A DNA stretch of 64,000 nucleotides, taken from positions 62,001 through 126,000 of the forward strand of contig CAVVLP010000002.1 in assembly GCA_963749115.1 (NCBI GenBank), given 5' to 3'. Under the pieces are notes generated by a model. That model was not told where the DNA came from and ran no database searches. It was given only the letters and a program-made list of their open reading frames with translations. Within the stretch, counting starts at the first letter, position 1. Every line of letters starts with the position of its first letter. Source of the stretch: SZUA-36 sp963749115 (GTDB lineage: Bacteria; Pseudomonadota; Gammaproteobacteria; Xanthomonadales; SZUA-36). A program made the position numbers and the translations under genes. Below are positions 19,717-29,573 of this stretch, piece after piece.

Positions 19717-20243
19717 TGCTGTTCCACTTAATTTAAATCCGCGTTCAAGCAAGGCTTTTCGACCAAGGTTCTTGGGCCTTGATACTTCCGGGAGGGGCGC
19801 TGAGGCGGGGGTATCTGACTACCAGGACACGCCACAAGTACGTCCTGTGGCTCTTTCTCGACTTCCTGTCTCGTCACGGTCCTGGTAGTCAAGTACCCCC
19901 ACCCCAGCTTCAACCTGACCGAAGTTACAGCCATCTGAAACCATGACCTATGATGTACGCACGAAGTCGAGGCTGGTGCTGGAGTTATGTTCAGGATGAA
20001 CGGTACGTCGCGGGCGCAGGGATGCGCAGGAGCGACGGGTGTCAGGCTTGCACAGCGTATGCAGACTTACACGGACGTTGAGTCCGAGCCTACAGGACGT
20101 ACTTGTGGCGTGTCCTGAAGTCAAGGTACCGTGCGACCTTGGCGCCTCTCACAGGTAATGAATCAAAGTCCAAACGTCCTTTCATCCAGCAATCCGGTGA
20201 GGGCTCTAAATGAGGATGGGAATATAAATTAAGTGGGACAGCA
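19717..20243. mobile_element. MITE-like non-autonomous element, 527 bp, with terminal inverted repeats
   Basis: This fills the gene-free gap after the nitrilase. The ends are 19-base inverted repeats, TGCTGTTCCACTTAATTTA at left and its complement with one mismatch at right. Near-identical 14-base direct repeats flank it (19702-19715 and 20244-20257, 12 of 14 matching), like an aged target duplication or recombination site. Inside are a perfect 25-base inverted pair (19824-19848 with 20092-20116), a 22-base pair with two mismatches (19807-19828 with 19879-19900) and a small hairpin GCGCA-GGGA-TGCGC at 20014-20027. I found no credible gene in it. Confidence 0.7.
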
Positions 20244-20287
20244 ATGATAAGCACCCCATTTGGGGTTAAGGTAGCTTGTGTGTGTCG

Positions 20288-20939
20288 TTACCCGCCTAGG
20301 GGTTGATGGCCGATTTCCGAACCCAGTTGTTCCAGGAATTCCTTCATATAGTCGGTTCGCTTAATCGCTTCAGCTTTACCCGCTTCCGTTTTCATGGTGT
20401 CCGCCAATCCCAGCAACTTGCAATAAAAATGGTCCAGCGTATAGCGGCGGTCATCGAGATCACGGCTCCCGGCAAACGGGTCGGATGGCTCATACAGGGG
20501 CGTGCCCATGCTGCCACCGGTCAAAAAACAGCGCGCAATTCCGATGGCACCCACCGCTTCGAGCCGGTCGGCATCCTGTACGATGCGGGCTTCCAGGGTT
20601 TCAGTTGGTATATTGGCAGAGAAGCTATGCGCTTCAATCGCATGATAAATCTGTGCCGATAAATCCGGGGGATAATTGATGGATTCGAGAAAACGTATGG
20701 CCTCATCAGCCGCCAGTTTTGAAGCCTGTTTGCGGTATGGCGAATCCTTGGCTACCGAGACGCAGTCATGCAACCAGGCAGCAGGTACGCTTATGGCAGC
20801 GTTGCCGTCTTCGGCCTCTGTCAGTTTGAGGGTATTTTGCACCACGCGTTCGACATGGGTAATGTCATGCGCGGGATCAGCGTCCATGACATCCTTCAGG
20901 TAATCAAGACACAGGTCCTGTAGTTGATCGTAGTGTCAT
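20288..20939 (-). CDS. HD-domain metal-dependent phosphohydrolase (YedJ-like; apparent frameshift)
   Basis: An HD-superfamily hydrolase. The metal ligands are seen in HDITHVERV, WLHDCVSV (the HD pair), the later His in AIEAHSFSA and the Asp in IVQDADRLEAVGA, a layout shared with E. coli YedJ. An open frame begins at ATG 20887, but homologues have more N-terminus. Reading on gives DQLQDLCLDYLKDV and then, with one base removed near 20930, joins MTL at ATG 20939. The substrate is unknown. It is the last gene of the yciO-scpA-scpB-rluB run, 6 bp after rluB. Confidence 0.8.
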
Positions 20940-20945
20940 TTCGCG

Positions 20946-21902
20946 TCAAACGTTCTTGTAGCGTGTTGATTTCTTGCGTGACCCTGTCTTCTTAAAGGTC
21001 GAACGTTGATCCGATTCCCGTTCGACTTTTACCGGTTTCAAGGCAAGTTGCACAGGTATTGGTCCAAGCCCCACATCTTCTCTCAATGTCTGGTGGTCTA
21101 TGGTCGAAAGCTCCGACCAGTCACCCATACGCAAACGCTTTGGCAGGAAAACTGCACCATAACGGACGCGTTTCAGACGGCTGACTATGACGTCCTGTGA
21201 AGCCCACAGCCGCCTGACTTCCCGGTTACGGCCTTCAAGCAGGGTGACGTGGTACCACTGGTTGCTCTCATCTCCCCCCGCCGCCTGGATATCGCTGAAT
21301 TGAGCCAGGCCATCTTCCAGCATCACACCTTTTCTCAGGTTGGCAAGTTTATCAGCGTCAACTTCGCCAAAAATTCGGCAGGCGTACTCGCGGTCAACCT
21401 GATTTGACGGGTGCATCATTGCATTGGCCAGTTCGCCATCCGTGGTCATTAGCAATAGACCGCTGGTATTGAGATCAAGCCTGCCAACGGCGATCCACCT
21501 GGCACCCTGAAGCGTTGGCAACTTGTCAAATACCGTGGGCCGGCCCTGCGGGTCTGAACGGGTTGTCATCTCACCGGTTGGTTTGTTGTAAACCAGGCTA
21601 CGTTGAGCAGTGGCCACGTCGACCACATTCCATTCCTTGCCGTCATAGCTGATCTGATCGCCAGCATTGGCGTTCTGACCAATCGTTGCTGGCTTGTTAT
21701 TGACAAAAACTTTGCCACTTTTGATCTGTTTTTCAAGCATCCTTCTGGAGCCGAGACCGGCAGTGGCCATAATTTTTTGCAAACGTTGGGGTTTTTGTTC
21801 CGACTTCTGCCGCAGTTCCTGAACCGGTTTGCGTCCGGGTTTCTGTTCCGGTTTTTCCACCGGGGATGCTTTCCTGTGCTGCGGGGGGGTAGGCTGATTC
21901 AT
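20946..21902 (-). CDS. rluB: 23S rRNA pseudouridine synthase RluB
   Basis: It makes pseudouridine 2605 in 23S rRNA. After a Gln/Lys/Pro-rich N-terminal tail (residues 1-40) comes an S4 RNA-binding domain (RLQKIMATAGLGSRRMLEKQI, SGKVFVNN) and the RsuA/RluB/E/F catalytic domain with the nucleophilic Asp in GRLDLNTSGLLLMTTDG. NREVRRLW is also typical. Association with scpAB is common and favours RluB over RsuA or RluE. The C-terminal tail is basic (KKTGSRKKSTRYK). Confidence 0.92.
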   Translation of the reverse strand: MNQPTPPQHRKASPVEKPEQKPGRKPVQELRQKSEQKPQRLQKIMATAGLGSRRMLEKQIKSGKVFVNNKPATIGQNANAGDQISYDGKEWNVVDVATAQRSLVYNKPTGEMTTRSDPQGRPTVFDKLPTLQGARWIAVGRLDLNTSGLLLMTTDGELANAMMHPSNQVDREYACRIFGEVDADKLANLRKGVMLEDGLAQFSDIQAAGGDESNQWYHVTLLEGRNREVRRLWASQDVIVSRLKRVRYGAVFLPKRLRMGDWSELSTIDHQTLREDVGLGPIPVQLALKPVKVERESDQRSTFKKTGSRKKSTRYKNV

Positions 21903-22017
21903 TGTCGTATGGTATCAGGCCCGGTTTCCCGGGCTTCATCTTCTTCTATCACCTGGTTCGTCAGCCGGGTTTTTGTCCGGGCCAGTGTCCGTGTCCTCGC
22001 TGATGTCTTCCAATGCC

Positions 22018-22647
22018 TTAGACGGAACGCGGTGCTTCGAGTTGCAATTCGGGCTCAAGGTTTTCCATGTCACGGATTTCAGCCAGGGTTGGCAAATCGT
22101 CCAGGTTTTGCAGGCCAAACGAATCCAGAAATGTATTTGTGGTACCGAACAATGCCGGTTTACCCGGAACATCACGGTGACCGACGACCCGGATCCACTC
22201 ACGCTCCTGCAAGGTACGAATGATATTGGTACTAACCGATACACCGCGCACAGATTCGATTTCCCCACGGGTTATAGGTTGCCGGTAGGCAATCAGGGCA
22301 ATCGTTTCAAGTAAAGCACGCGAGTAACGTGGTGGCCGTTCTTTCCAGAGACGGGAGACCCACTCGTTAAATTCCTGCTTGACCTGCAGACGATAACCAC
22401 TGGCGACTTTTTTTAGCTCCACGCCACGTTTGGCGCAATCAACCCTCAACTGCTCCAGCGCCCTGCTGATCTCACCTTTGGGCGGACGCTCTTCGTCGCT
22501 GAATAAGGTTCCAAGTTGGACGGGCGACAATGGCTGCCCTGCAGCCAGCAAGGCAGCTTCAAGGATCTGTTGAAGCCGCTCGCCTTTAATAATCTGGTCT
22601 ATTGTCATATCGTCTTGTTCAGTCATAGTGGTCTTTGTTGGTTTCAA
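22018..22647 (-). CDS. scpB: Segregation and condensation protein ScpB
   Basis: The winged-helix dimer that joins ScpA to the SMC complex. Its 209 residues show the family pattern LEAALLAAGQPLSPVQLGTLF at the N-terminus, then SGYRLQVKQEF and RPPRYSRALLETIALIAYRQPITRGEIE, GVSVSTNIIRTLQEREWIRVVGHRDVPGKP. The tail is Glu-rich. It is downstream of scpA; smc lies about 3 kb away on the other strand, so all three condensin subunits are in this window. Confidence 0.95.
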   Translation of the reverse strand: MKPTKTTMTEQDDMTIDQIIKGERLQQILEAALLAAGQPLSPVQLGTLFSDEERPPKGEISRALEQLRVDCAKRGVELKKVASGYRLQVKQEFNEWVSRLWKERPPRYSRALLETIALIAYRQPITRGEIESVRGVSVSTNIIRTLQEREWIRVVGHRDVPGKPALFGTTNTFLDSFGLQNLDDLPTLAEIRDMENLEPELQLEAPRSV

Positions 22648-22684
22648 AGGCGGTTTGCCTTGTACCGGATGTGATACGGGTAAG

Positions 22685-23512
22685 TCATTCAGGTGCTTTT
22701 ACATAAATTTGACCGAATGGTTCATTTTGAACCAGATCCACCAGTTGTTCACGGGATAATTCCAGCAGGGCGAGGAAACTGACGACCACACCCATGCGGC
22801 CTTCCTCGGGATCGAACAAGCGATGGAATTCCATATAGGGGTTTTCGCGCAATGCACTGAGGATAAGGGACATTCGTTCACGTATCGAAAGCGGTTCGGA
22901 GGATATCTGGTGGCTACTGAATAATTCAGCGCGTCCCATGACATCTTTGAGTGCCGCAAGAATCTCACGCAATTCCACCTTCGGTGGCACGCGTACAACG
23001 GTTTTGTCCTCTACAAAAGCTTCCGCCGTCGTAAAGTCCCGGCCATCCCTGGGTAATTCATCCAGGTCCTCTGCCGCCTGTTTAAAACGCTCGTACTCCT
23101 GCAGACGTCTGACCAACTCTGCCCGGGGGTCAGACTCTTCGTTGTCATCAAGGGCAGGTCGGGGCAATAGCATTCTTGACTTGATCTCTGCCAGTATCGC
23201 AGCCATGACGAGGTATTCAGCAGCCAGTTCAAACTGCATATCCTGAAGCATCTCGATATATTCAATATACTGACGGGTTATCTCGGTAATAGGTATATCG
23301 AGAATATCCAGGTTCTGTCGCCGGATCAGGTAAAGCAAAAGATCCAGCGGGCCTTCAAAAGCATCCAGTATGACTTCAAGCGCATCCGGAGGGATGTACA
23401 GATCATGCGGGACTTCACTGACAGGAAGCCCCTGGACCAAAGCAAAGGGCATTTCTTTCTGATCGCCTTCCCTGTCCGCAGAGAAGGTGGGTTTATGTTT
23501 TTCCGGTTCCAT
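22685..23512 (-). CDS. scpA: Segregation and condensation protein ScpA
   Basis: The kleisin subunit bridging SMC heads. The N-terminal SMC-binding segment reads ALEVILDAFEGPLDLLLYLIRRQNLDILDIPI, followed by QYIEYIEMLQDMQFELAAEYLVMAAILAEIKSRMLLPR, a variable middle, and a C-terminal winged helix (VVSFLALLELSREQLVDLVQNEPFGQIYV). It has 275 residues. The start lies one base after the stop of yciO, so the two are probably cotranscribed. Confidence 0.95.
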   Translation of the reverse strand: MEPEKHKPTFSADREGDQKEMPFALVQGLPVSEVPHDLYIPPDALEVILDAFEGPLDLLLYLIRRQNLDILDIPITEITRQYIEYIEMLQDMQFELAAEYLVMAAILAEIKSRMLLPRPALDDNEESDPRAELVRRLQEYERFKQAAEDLDELPRDGRDFTTAEAFVEDKTVVRVPPKVELREILAALKDVMGRAELFSSHQISSEPLSIRERMSLILSALRENPYMEFHRLFDPEEGRMGVVVSFLALLELSREQLVDLVQNEPFGQIYVKAPE

Positions 23513-23513
23513 T

Positions 23514-24140
23514 CTAGAGGAAGTCTATCACGCCGCGTCCACGGCGCAGGATTACGGGGTGGCCGCTGCTCAGGTCTATCAGGGTTGTTGGTTCAAGCGG
23601 GCAGTAACCAGCATCTACGAACAGGTCGATTTGCCCGTATATTTCGTCATACAGGTCCTCTGTGTCCAATATTTTGCCATCCGGATCCGGAAGTATAAGG
23701 GACGAACTCAACAGTGGTTCATCGAGCACATCCAGCAGTCCCTGGACCAGTGAATGGTCGGGGATACGGACGCCGACGGTGCGGATTTTGTCCAGTTGCG
23801 CATTCCGGGAGACATTTTTGGTCGATGGCAAAATGAAGGTATAAGGCCCCGGCGTCAGTTGCCGTATGAGGCGGTGGTCGGCATTTTGCACTTTGACCAG
23901 CTTTCCGATTTCGGAAAGACTGCGGCAGCAGTAGCTGAAGTGATGATGACGGTCCAGTCCTCGTAGCCGGATAACCCGATCACGGGCCTTACGATTATTT
24001 GAGCGCCAGCCCAGCGCATAACCGGAATCCGTAGGGTAGGCGATCAAACCGCCACGAACCAAAACACCGACAATATGGTCAAGTTGGCGCGAACTGGCAC
24101 CAAAAGGTTTTATTTCGATTCGCTCACTCATAACCCGCAT
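23514..24140 (-). CDS. yciO: YciO/Sua5 family protein (YrdC domain)
   Basis: A 208-residue YrdC-fold protein. GGLIAYPTDSGYALGW (nucleotide-binding entry), RLRGLDRHHHFSYCCRSLSEIGKLV, LTPGPYTFILPST and RTVGVRIPDHS match YciO rather than TsaC: the KxR/SxN substrate motif is not the TsaC form. YciO proteins are linked to tRNA or rRNA metabolism, but the reaction is not settled. It is the first gene of the minus-strand run yciO-scpA-scpB-rluB-HD, with 121 bp to the divergent yciI. Confidence 0.85.
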   Translation of the reverse strand: MRVMSERIEIKPFGASSRQLDHIVGVLVRGGLIAYPTDSGYALGWRSNNRKARDRVIRLRGLDRHHHFSYCCRSLSEIGKLVKVQNADHRLIRQLTPGPYTFILPSTKNVSRNAQLDKIRTVGVRIPDHSLVQGLLDVLDEPLLSSSLILPDPDGKILDTEDLYDEIYGQIDLFVDAGYCPLEPTTLIDLSSGHPVILRRGRGVIDFL

Positions 24141-24261
24141 ATTTTACCTGTCTCGAAGCAATCCGCTCAATGTATTCGCTAATAAAGGCAGAAATTCGAT
24201 TGTTGAGCTTGAGCAATTGGTTTAGTCAGGTACACTTCCAATAAATACAAGGGATTTTTTT

Positions 24262-24561
24262 ATGTGGTATGTCATCCACGCGTCCGATCGTGAGGATAGC
24301 CTTGAAGCACGCAAGGCTGCCCGGCCCGCGCATCTGGAACGTGTTCAGAAATTGATCGGGCAGGGACGATTGCTGGTCGCGGGGCCCATGCCCAATATTG
24401 ATTCACCTGATCCCGGTCCGGCCGGTTTCAGTGGCTCTACAATTATTGCTGAGTTCGATTCACTGGAGGATGCACGGCAATGGGCTGCAGATGACCCCTA
24501 CGTGGAGGCAGGTGTTTATGAATACGTGGATGTCAGGCCGTTTATAAGGGCTTTGCCATGA
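24262..24561 (+). CDS. yciI: YciI-like (YCII domain) protein
   Basis: A 99-residue ferredoxin-like fold protein. MWYVIHASDREDSLEARKAARPAHLERVQKL contains the conserved His of the putative active site, and DDPYVEAGVYEYVDVRPFI the conserved Asp region. The biochemical role of the family is unproved. It is followed 10 bp later by bolA, a frequent pairing in gammaproteobacteria. Confidence 0.9.
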   Translation: MWYVIHASDREDSLEARKAARPAHLERVQKLIGQGRLLVAGPMPNIDSPDPGPAGFSGSTIIAEFDSLEDARQWAADDPYVEAGVYEYVDVRPFIRALP

Positions 24562-24571
24562 GGAAACTGAA

Positions 24572-24844
24572 TTGAACACGCGACGTGTTGACCGTATCCG
24601 TTTGCTGCTTGAAACAGCCTTTGAACCGGAATCATTGGACGTGGAAGACGATAGCCACAAGCATGCAGGTCACGAAGGTGCGAAAAGTGGCCTCGGCCAT
24701 TTTAACGTCTCTATCATCAGTTCACATTTCAATGGAATGAAAATGCTGGCCCGTCACCGGGCGGTTTATGCCGCCCTGGATGATATGATGAAGACTGATA
24801 TTCATGCCCTGGCAATCGAAGCCATCGCCAGCGATGAAATTTAA
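24572..24844 (+). CDS. bolA: BolA family protein
   Basis: A 90-residue BolA/IbaG protein. RVDRIRLLLETAFEPESLDVEDDSHKHAGH includes the conserved His used for iron-sulfur sharing with monothiol glutaredoxins; HFNVSIISSHFNGMKMLARHRAVYAAL is the core helix-strand motif. It starts with TTG at 24572, 10 bp after yciI. It overlaps no other gene and ends 7 bp before the convergent queF stop. Role: morphology, stress and Fe-S trafficking, by family. Confidence 0.92.
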   Translation: MNTRRVDRIRLLLETAFEPESLDVEDDSHKHAGHEGAKSGLGHFNVSIISSHFNGMKMLARHRAVYAALDDMMKTDIHALAIEAIASDEI

Positions 24845-24850
24845 ACCAGC

Positions 24851-25240
24851 TTATGGTAAATCTACACAAACGGGTGGATGCCAGCTTTCGGCCCTGTGTT
24901 CTGCTACCACCGTGGTACCGATGCCGCCACGTACATTGAAAACCGCGCTCAGACGCATAAAGCGGGGATGGGTGGCTTTGACCAGGTCGTCCAGAATCTC
25001 ATTGGTGACCGCCTCATGAAATGCACCTTCATTCCTGAAGCTCCAGACATACAGTTTGAGAGATTTGAGTTCAACACATTGCCGGTCCGGAATATACTCA
25101 AGCGTCAGCGTGGCAAAATCCGGCTGGCCGGTCTTCGGACACAAACAAGTAAACTCCGGAATATCAATTCGAATGGTATAATCCCGTGCTGGCTGGGGGT
25201 TAGGAAACAGTTCCAGTTCCCTACTGGGCTGGGTCGTCAT
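24851..25240 (-). CDS. queF: NADPH-dependent 7-cyano-7-deazaguanine reductase QueF (short form)
   Basis: QueF reduces preQ0 to preQ1 in queuosine synthesis. At 129 residues it is the unimodular type. The catalytic Cys is in FTCLCPKTGQPDFATL, and the QueF signature reads CVELKSLKLYVWSFRNEG with the family Glu and Lys pattern. FHEAVTNEILDDLV and VRGGIGTTV complete the T-fold. Together with queG at 1982 this shows a queuosine pathway. It is divergent from smc, sharing a 68-bp intergenic space. Confidence 0.95.
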   Translation of the reverse strand: MTTQPSRELELFPNPQPARDYTIRIDIPEFTCLCPKTGQPDFATLTLEYIPDRQCVELKSLKLYVWSFRNEGAFHEAVTNEILDDLVKATHPRFMRLSAVFNVRGGIGTTVVAEHRAESWHPPVCVDLP

Positions 25241-25308
25241 AATTTCACTCCGGAAAATAACTATAATTGGATGGGCACTTTACTCATCTCTGACCACAGA
25301 TTCAATCT

Positions 25309-28300
25309 ATGCGACTGACTGCAATCAAGCTTGCTGGTTTCAAATCCTTTGTTGATGCGACCACTTTCACTGCGCCGACCAACCTGACCGGTATTGTCGG
25401 GCCCAACGGCTGTGGAAAATCCAATATTATCGACGCTGTGCGCTGGGTCATGGGTGAGGGCTCTGCGAAAGTATTGCGCGGTGACTCGATGGCGGATGTG
25501 ATTTTTTCGGGATCCAGCAGCCGTAAGCCGGTAGGTATCGCCAGTGTCGAATTGATATTTGATAACTCGAGTGGACGGATCGCGGGTGAGTTTGCGGCCT
25601 TTAACGAAATTTCAGTCAAACGCACGATCGGCCGGGATGGCGTTTCTCAATACGCACTGAATGGCACCCGTTGCCGGCGTAAAGATGTTCGTGACCTTTT
25701 TCTGGGTACCGGTCTTGGTTCAAAAAGTTACTCGATTATCGAGCAGGGCATGATTTCCCAGGTGGTGGATGCCGGCCCCGAAGAAATTCGTTCACACCTC
25801 GAGGAGGCGGCCGGAATTTCCCGTTACAAGGAACGTCGCAGGGAGACCGAGCGACGTATCAAGCATACCCGGGAAAACCTCGACCGGCTGACTGACTTGC
25901 GGGATGAAATTGCCAGTCATTTGAGCCGTTTGAAAAGACAGGCCAATGCAGCCGAACGTTATAAAAAACTAAAGGTCGAGCAACGGGAACTCGAATCAAA
26001 CTTGCTTGCCTTGCAGTGGTTGTCCCTGCGGAATGACGCCGAGCTTGGTCGTTCGGGGCTATCGGTGCAGGAAACCGCGATGCAGGAGCAACTCGCCGAG
26101 CAACGCGCCGCAGAGTCCCGCATGGAGGCTATTCACCAGGAACAGGCGGTTGCCAGTGAAGCGTTTAATACGATTCAGGGCGAACTGTACTCCGTAAGCA
26201 GTGATATAGCCCGGCTCGAACAGGTCGTTGCAGCATAGTCGTGAATTGCAGGACCGGCAAAAGAAAGAGCACCAGGAAACTTCCAGCGCTCTGCAGGATG
26301 TGGAAAAGCACATGGTACTGGACCGGGCCCAGGTGGAGGACCTGACAAGCAAGCTGGCAGAGGCCGAACCTTCGTTGGAAAAGGCTCAACAGGAAGAGGC
26401 CGCCGCGGATACCGAACTGCAGGCCGCAGAGGCAGAAGTGGCGAGTTGGCAGGAGCGCCTGGAAAAACATCATGTCAAGAATAATGATCTGAACCGTAAG
26501 GCTGAGAGCCAGCGCGCGTTGATTACCACGCTGGACGGTCGTATGCAGGATGCGTCTATTCGTCTTCAGAAATTGGCCGGTGAAACCGAAGGTACGGATA
26601 CCGGAGTCCTGAGCCGGGATGTTGTCGAGCTTGAGAAACAGGTCGGTGCGGCAGCAAAAATACTGATCGGGCAACAACAACAGCTGGAGTCAAACCGGAA
26701 AGAGTTGGAGACCCGGCGCCAGGTTTTACGTGATGCCATTGCGCGACAGCATGACTTAAAAGGTGAAATAAACCGGCGTGAAGGCCGTCTTGAATCACTC
26801 AAGGCGCTGCAGCAGGCCGCCCGGGCTGGTGACAAGGGTATTGCATGGCTTGAATCCAACGGTCTCAAATCTGCCCCGCGTCTGGTCGAACAGCTTGATG
26901 TTGCAAAGGGCTGGGAAGCGGCAGTCGAGACCGTAATGGGTTTTTGGCTGGATTCGGTGTTGGTAGACGACCCGGCGGCCCTTTCGTCCCCGTTGGGCCG
27001 CCTGGCTACAGGTGATAGTAGCGACGTTGAATTGACCATTCTTGAGAAACGGTCTTCCGGTCTGAAAACGGTTCCAGGTAGCCTGGCGGAGAAAGTGACA
27101 GCGCCTGATGCCATCGTCGCACAGCTTAACCGTGTGCAAATTGCCGATTCACTGGAGTCGGCCTTCAAAGCCATTTCGGACCAACCGGATGGCTCATCGG
27201 CCATCACGGCCGAGGGCCAGTGGATCGGGCAGGGATGGGTAAGGGTCGCCGGAAGCCAATCCGGGAAGGCCGGTATGCTGGCCCGTAAACAGGAAATAAA
27301 GGCCCTGCAGGCTGAACTCGCTGATCTACAGAGACAATGGTCTGTCCTGAACGAGTCAAACCAGGTAGAGCGCGATGTATTGCCGGTTACCGAAAAGGCC
27401 GCCAGCGAATTACAACAACAGGTCAATGACCTGCATCGGAAGAGCTCAGATCTGGACAGTCGATTACATGCCGGTCGCGCAAGAATCGAAGACCTCGAAG
27501 GGCGTCAAAAACAAATTGCTGAGGAATCCACCACTTTGCAAAAACGACAAAGTGATGATCAGGCACAGATAAAGACCTTGCGTGTGGACCTGGCTGCTTT
27601 ACTGGATGAAATGGCCGCAACTGAAAAGGAACGTGCGGCGCTGGACTTGCAACGCCAGTCCCTGCTGGAACGCAGGGACCAGGCCCGTGCACGTGCCCGG
27701 GAAACACGCAACCAGCGCCATGAACTGGCATTGAAGACGGGCTCACGCCGTGCGAGCCTGGATTCACTACACAACTCCCTGCAGCGCATGGACACACAAT
27801 TCAGCCAGTTGCAGCAGCGATTTCTGCAGCTGAGTGAACAAATTGCGCAAAATGAGGACCCGCAAGATAAGCATCGCGGCACCATGGATGGTCTGTTACA
27901 AACCCGGGTGGATGTGGAACAGCGCCTGACGGCAGCCAGGGTAAAAATGCAGCAACTCGAAGAGGATTACCGCAAGCTGGATGCGGTCCGGCAAACCAGT
28001 GTCAGGCAGGTCGAGGAAATTCGCAGTTCATTGGAACAGGCACGTCTGCAACAACAGGAACTGGAGTTGACGGCCCGCAACCTGCAACGGCAGGTTGAGC
28101 AAATAGGTCACGAGGTAACAGAATTGGCACAAGCTCTGCCCGAGGATGCTGACCCTGAGGTATGGCAGCTGGAGTTTGAGCGTCTGGGAGAGCGTATCTC
28201 GCGTCTGGAGCCAGTCAACCTGGCAGCTATCTCAGAATACGAGGAAGAACACAAGCGCAAGGAATACATGGACGCTCAACACGAGGACCTGGTCAGCGCT

Positions 28301-28819
28301 CTGGAAACACTTGAGAATGCGATCAAGAAAATTGACCGCAAGACCCGCACGCGCTTCAAAGATACATTTGAAAGCGTCAACAAGGGTGTCCAGGAACTAT
28401 TTCCAAAACTATTTGGCGGTGGGCATGCCTATCTTGAATTGACCGGTGATGATTTGTTAACCACGGGTGTGTCGATTATGGCGCGACCACCGGGTAAACG
28501 AATCAGCAGTATTAACCTGATGTCCGGTGGCGAAAAGGCACTAACGGCCGTGGCTTTCGTTTTTGCCATATTCCGCTTGAATCCGGCACCGTTTTGTCTG
28601 CTGGATGAAGTCGATGCGCCGCTGGATGATGCCAATGTCGGGCGCTTTACTGCGATGGTTAGGGAAATGTCTGAAACCGTGCAGTTTATCGTCGTCACCC
28701 ATAATAAGATTACCATGGAAATGGTGCATCAACTTAGCGGTGTCACCATGCGTGAGCCAGGGGTCTCGCGGCTGGTGCAGGTCGATATTGATGAAGCTGC
28801 CAAATACGTAGGCAATTAG
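25309..28819 (+). CDS. smc: Chromosome segregation ATPase SMC (apparent frameshift)
   Basis: The condensin ATPase. The N-terminal head has GIVGPNGCGKSNIIDAVRWVMGE (Walker A). Long coiled coils flank a hinge near 26820-27290. The C-terminal head has the signature LMSGGEKALTAVAFVFAIF and Walker B PFCLLDEVDAPLDDANVGRF. The frame breaks once near 26223: DIARLEQVVAA-stop should continue as DIARLEQ-SLQHSRELQDRQ, which follows from removing one G. Corrected length is 1169 residues, normal for Smc. It is the first gene of smc-zipA-ligA. Confidence 0.94.
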
Positions 28820-28829
28820 TGGTACAGAT

Positions 28830-29573
28830 ATGGATAGTTTAACTTTCAGATGGATTTTAGTCATAGCTGGAATTGCGATCATCGCAGGCATTTTCCTGTT
28901 TGGTAATCCCGACAGGAAACGTAAGCCACGTGCTTCACGCAAACGCGTCCATGCGCAACGGTTGCGTCGTGAACCGGCCCTCGATTCGGAACGCGGCGAG
29001 GCAGACGTATATGAGGACGACCACGATGCCAGGCAAAGTGAGTTGGCAATCGGTCTGCCTTCGGAAGACGGGCGCGGTGCTGCTAGCCATGTGGAGCGAC
29101 GGATTGAACCAAGGCTGGACAATAAGCCAAAAGCACCTGCTGCACCGCTTCCGGATAAAATCGTCACACTGTTTATACAGGCCCGCGACAACCACACCAT
29201 CACCGGGATTGACCTGCTTGATACCTCATTGAAGTCAGGACTCGTATTTGGTAAACATGACATTTTTCATCGTATCCATGAGGAAGATGTAGAGCCGGTG
29301 TTTAGCATGGCCAATCTGACCAAACCGGGCTCTTTTGACAAAAGTGCCTGGAATACCATGGAAATCCATGGGGTGACCATGTTTATGACACTGCCCGGAC
29401 CAAGAAATGCGCTGGATGCCTGGGATTCGATGTTGGCAACAAGCCGCAGACTCGCTGAACTGTTACACGCGGATTTGCTGGACGATCAGCACCAGGTGTT
29501 CACGCGGCAGCGCTCCATGCTGATCAAGGAAGAATTGCGCGAATACGAACGGCAGAAAAACCCGGAATCATGA
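28830..29573 (+). CDS. zipA: Cell division protein ZipA
   Basis: A membrane anchor for FtsZ at the division ring. Residues 6-25 form one N-terminal membrane helix (FRWILVIAGIAIIAGIFLFG), followed by a basic then acidic charged linker and the C-terminal FtsZ-binding domain (about 105-240) with KIVTLFIQARDNHTITGIDL, HDIFHRIHE, VFSMANLTKPGSFD and MFMTLPGPRNALDAWDSML. At 247 residues it has a short linker. It is located between smc and ligA, and its stop overlaps the ligA start. Confidence 0.95.
   Translation: MDSLTFRWILVIAGIAIIAGIFLFGNPDRKRKPRASRKRVHAQRLRREPALDSERGEADVYEDDHDARQSELAIGLPSEDGRGAASHVERRIEPRLDNKPKAPAAPLPDKIVTLFIQARDNHTITGIDLLDTSLKSGLVFGKHDIFHRIHEEDVEPVFSMANLTKPGSFDKSAWNTMEIHGVTMFMTLPGPRNALDAWDSMLATSRRLAELLHADLLDDQHQVFTRQRSMLIKEELREYERQKNPES

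Noticed and set aside
26200..26240. Programmed frameshift in smc
   Set aside because: There is no slippery heptamer or stimulatory structure, smc is not known for this, and the same one-base pattern occurs in over a dozen other genes.
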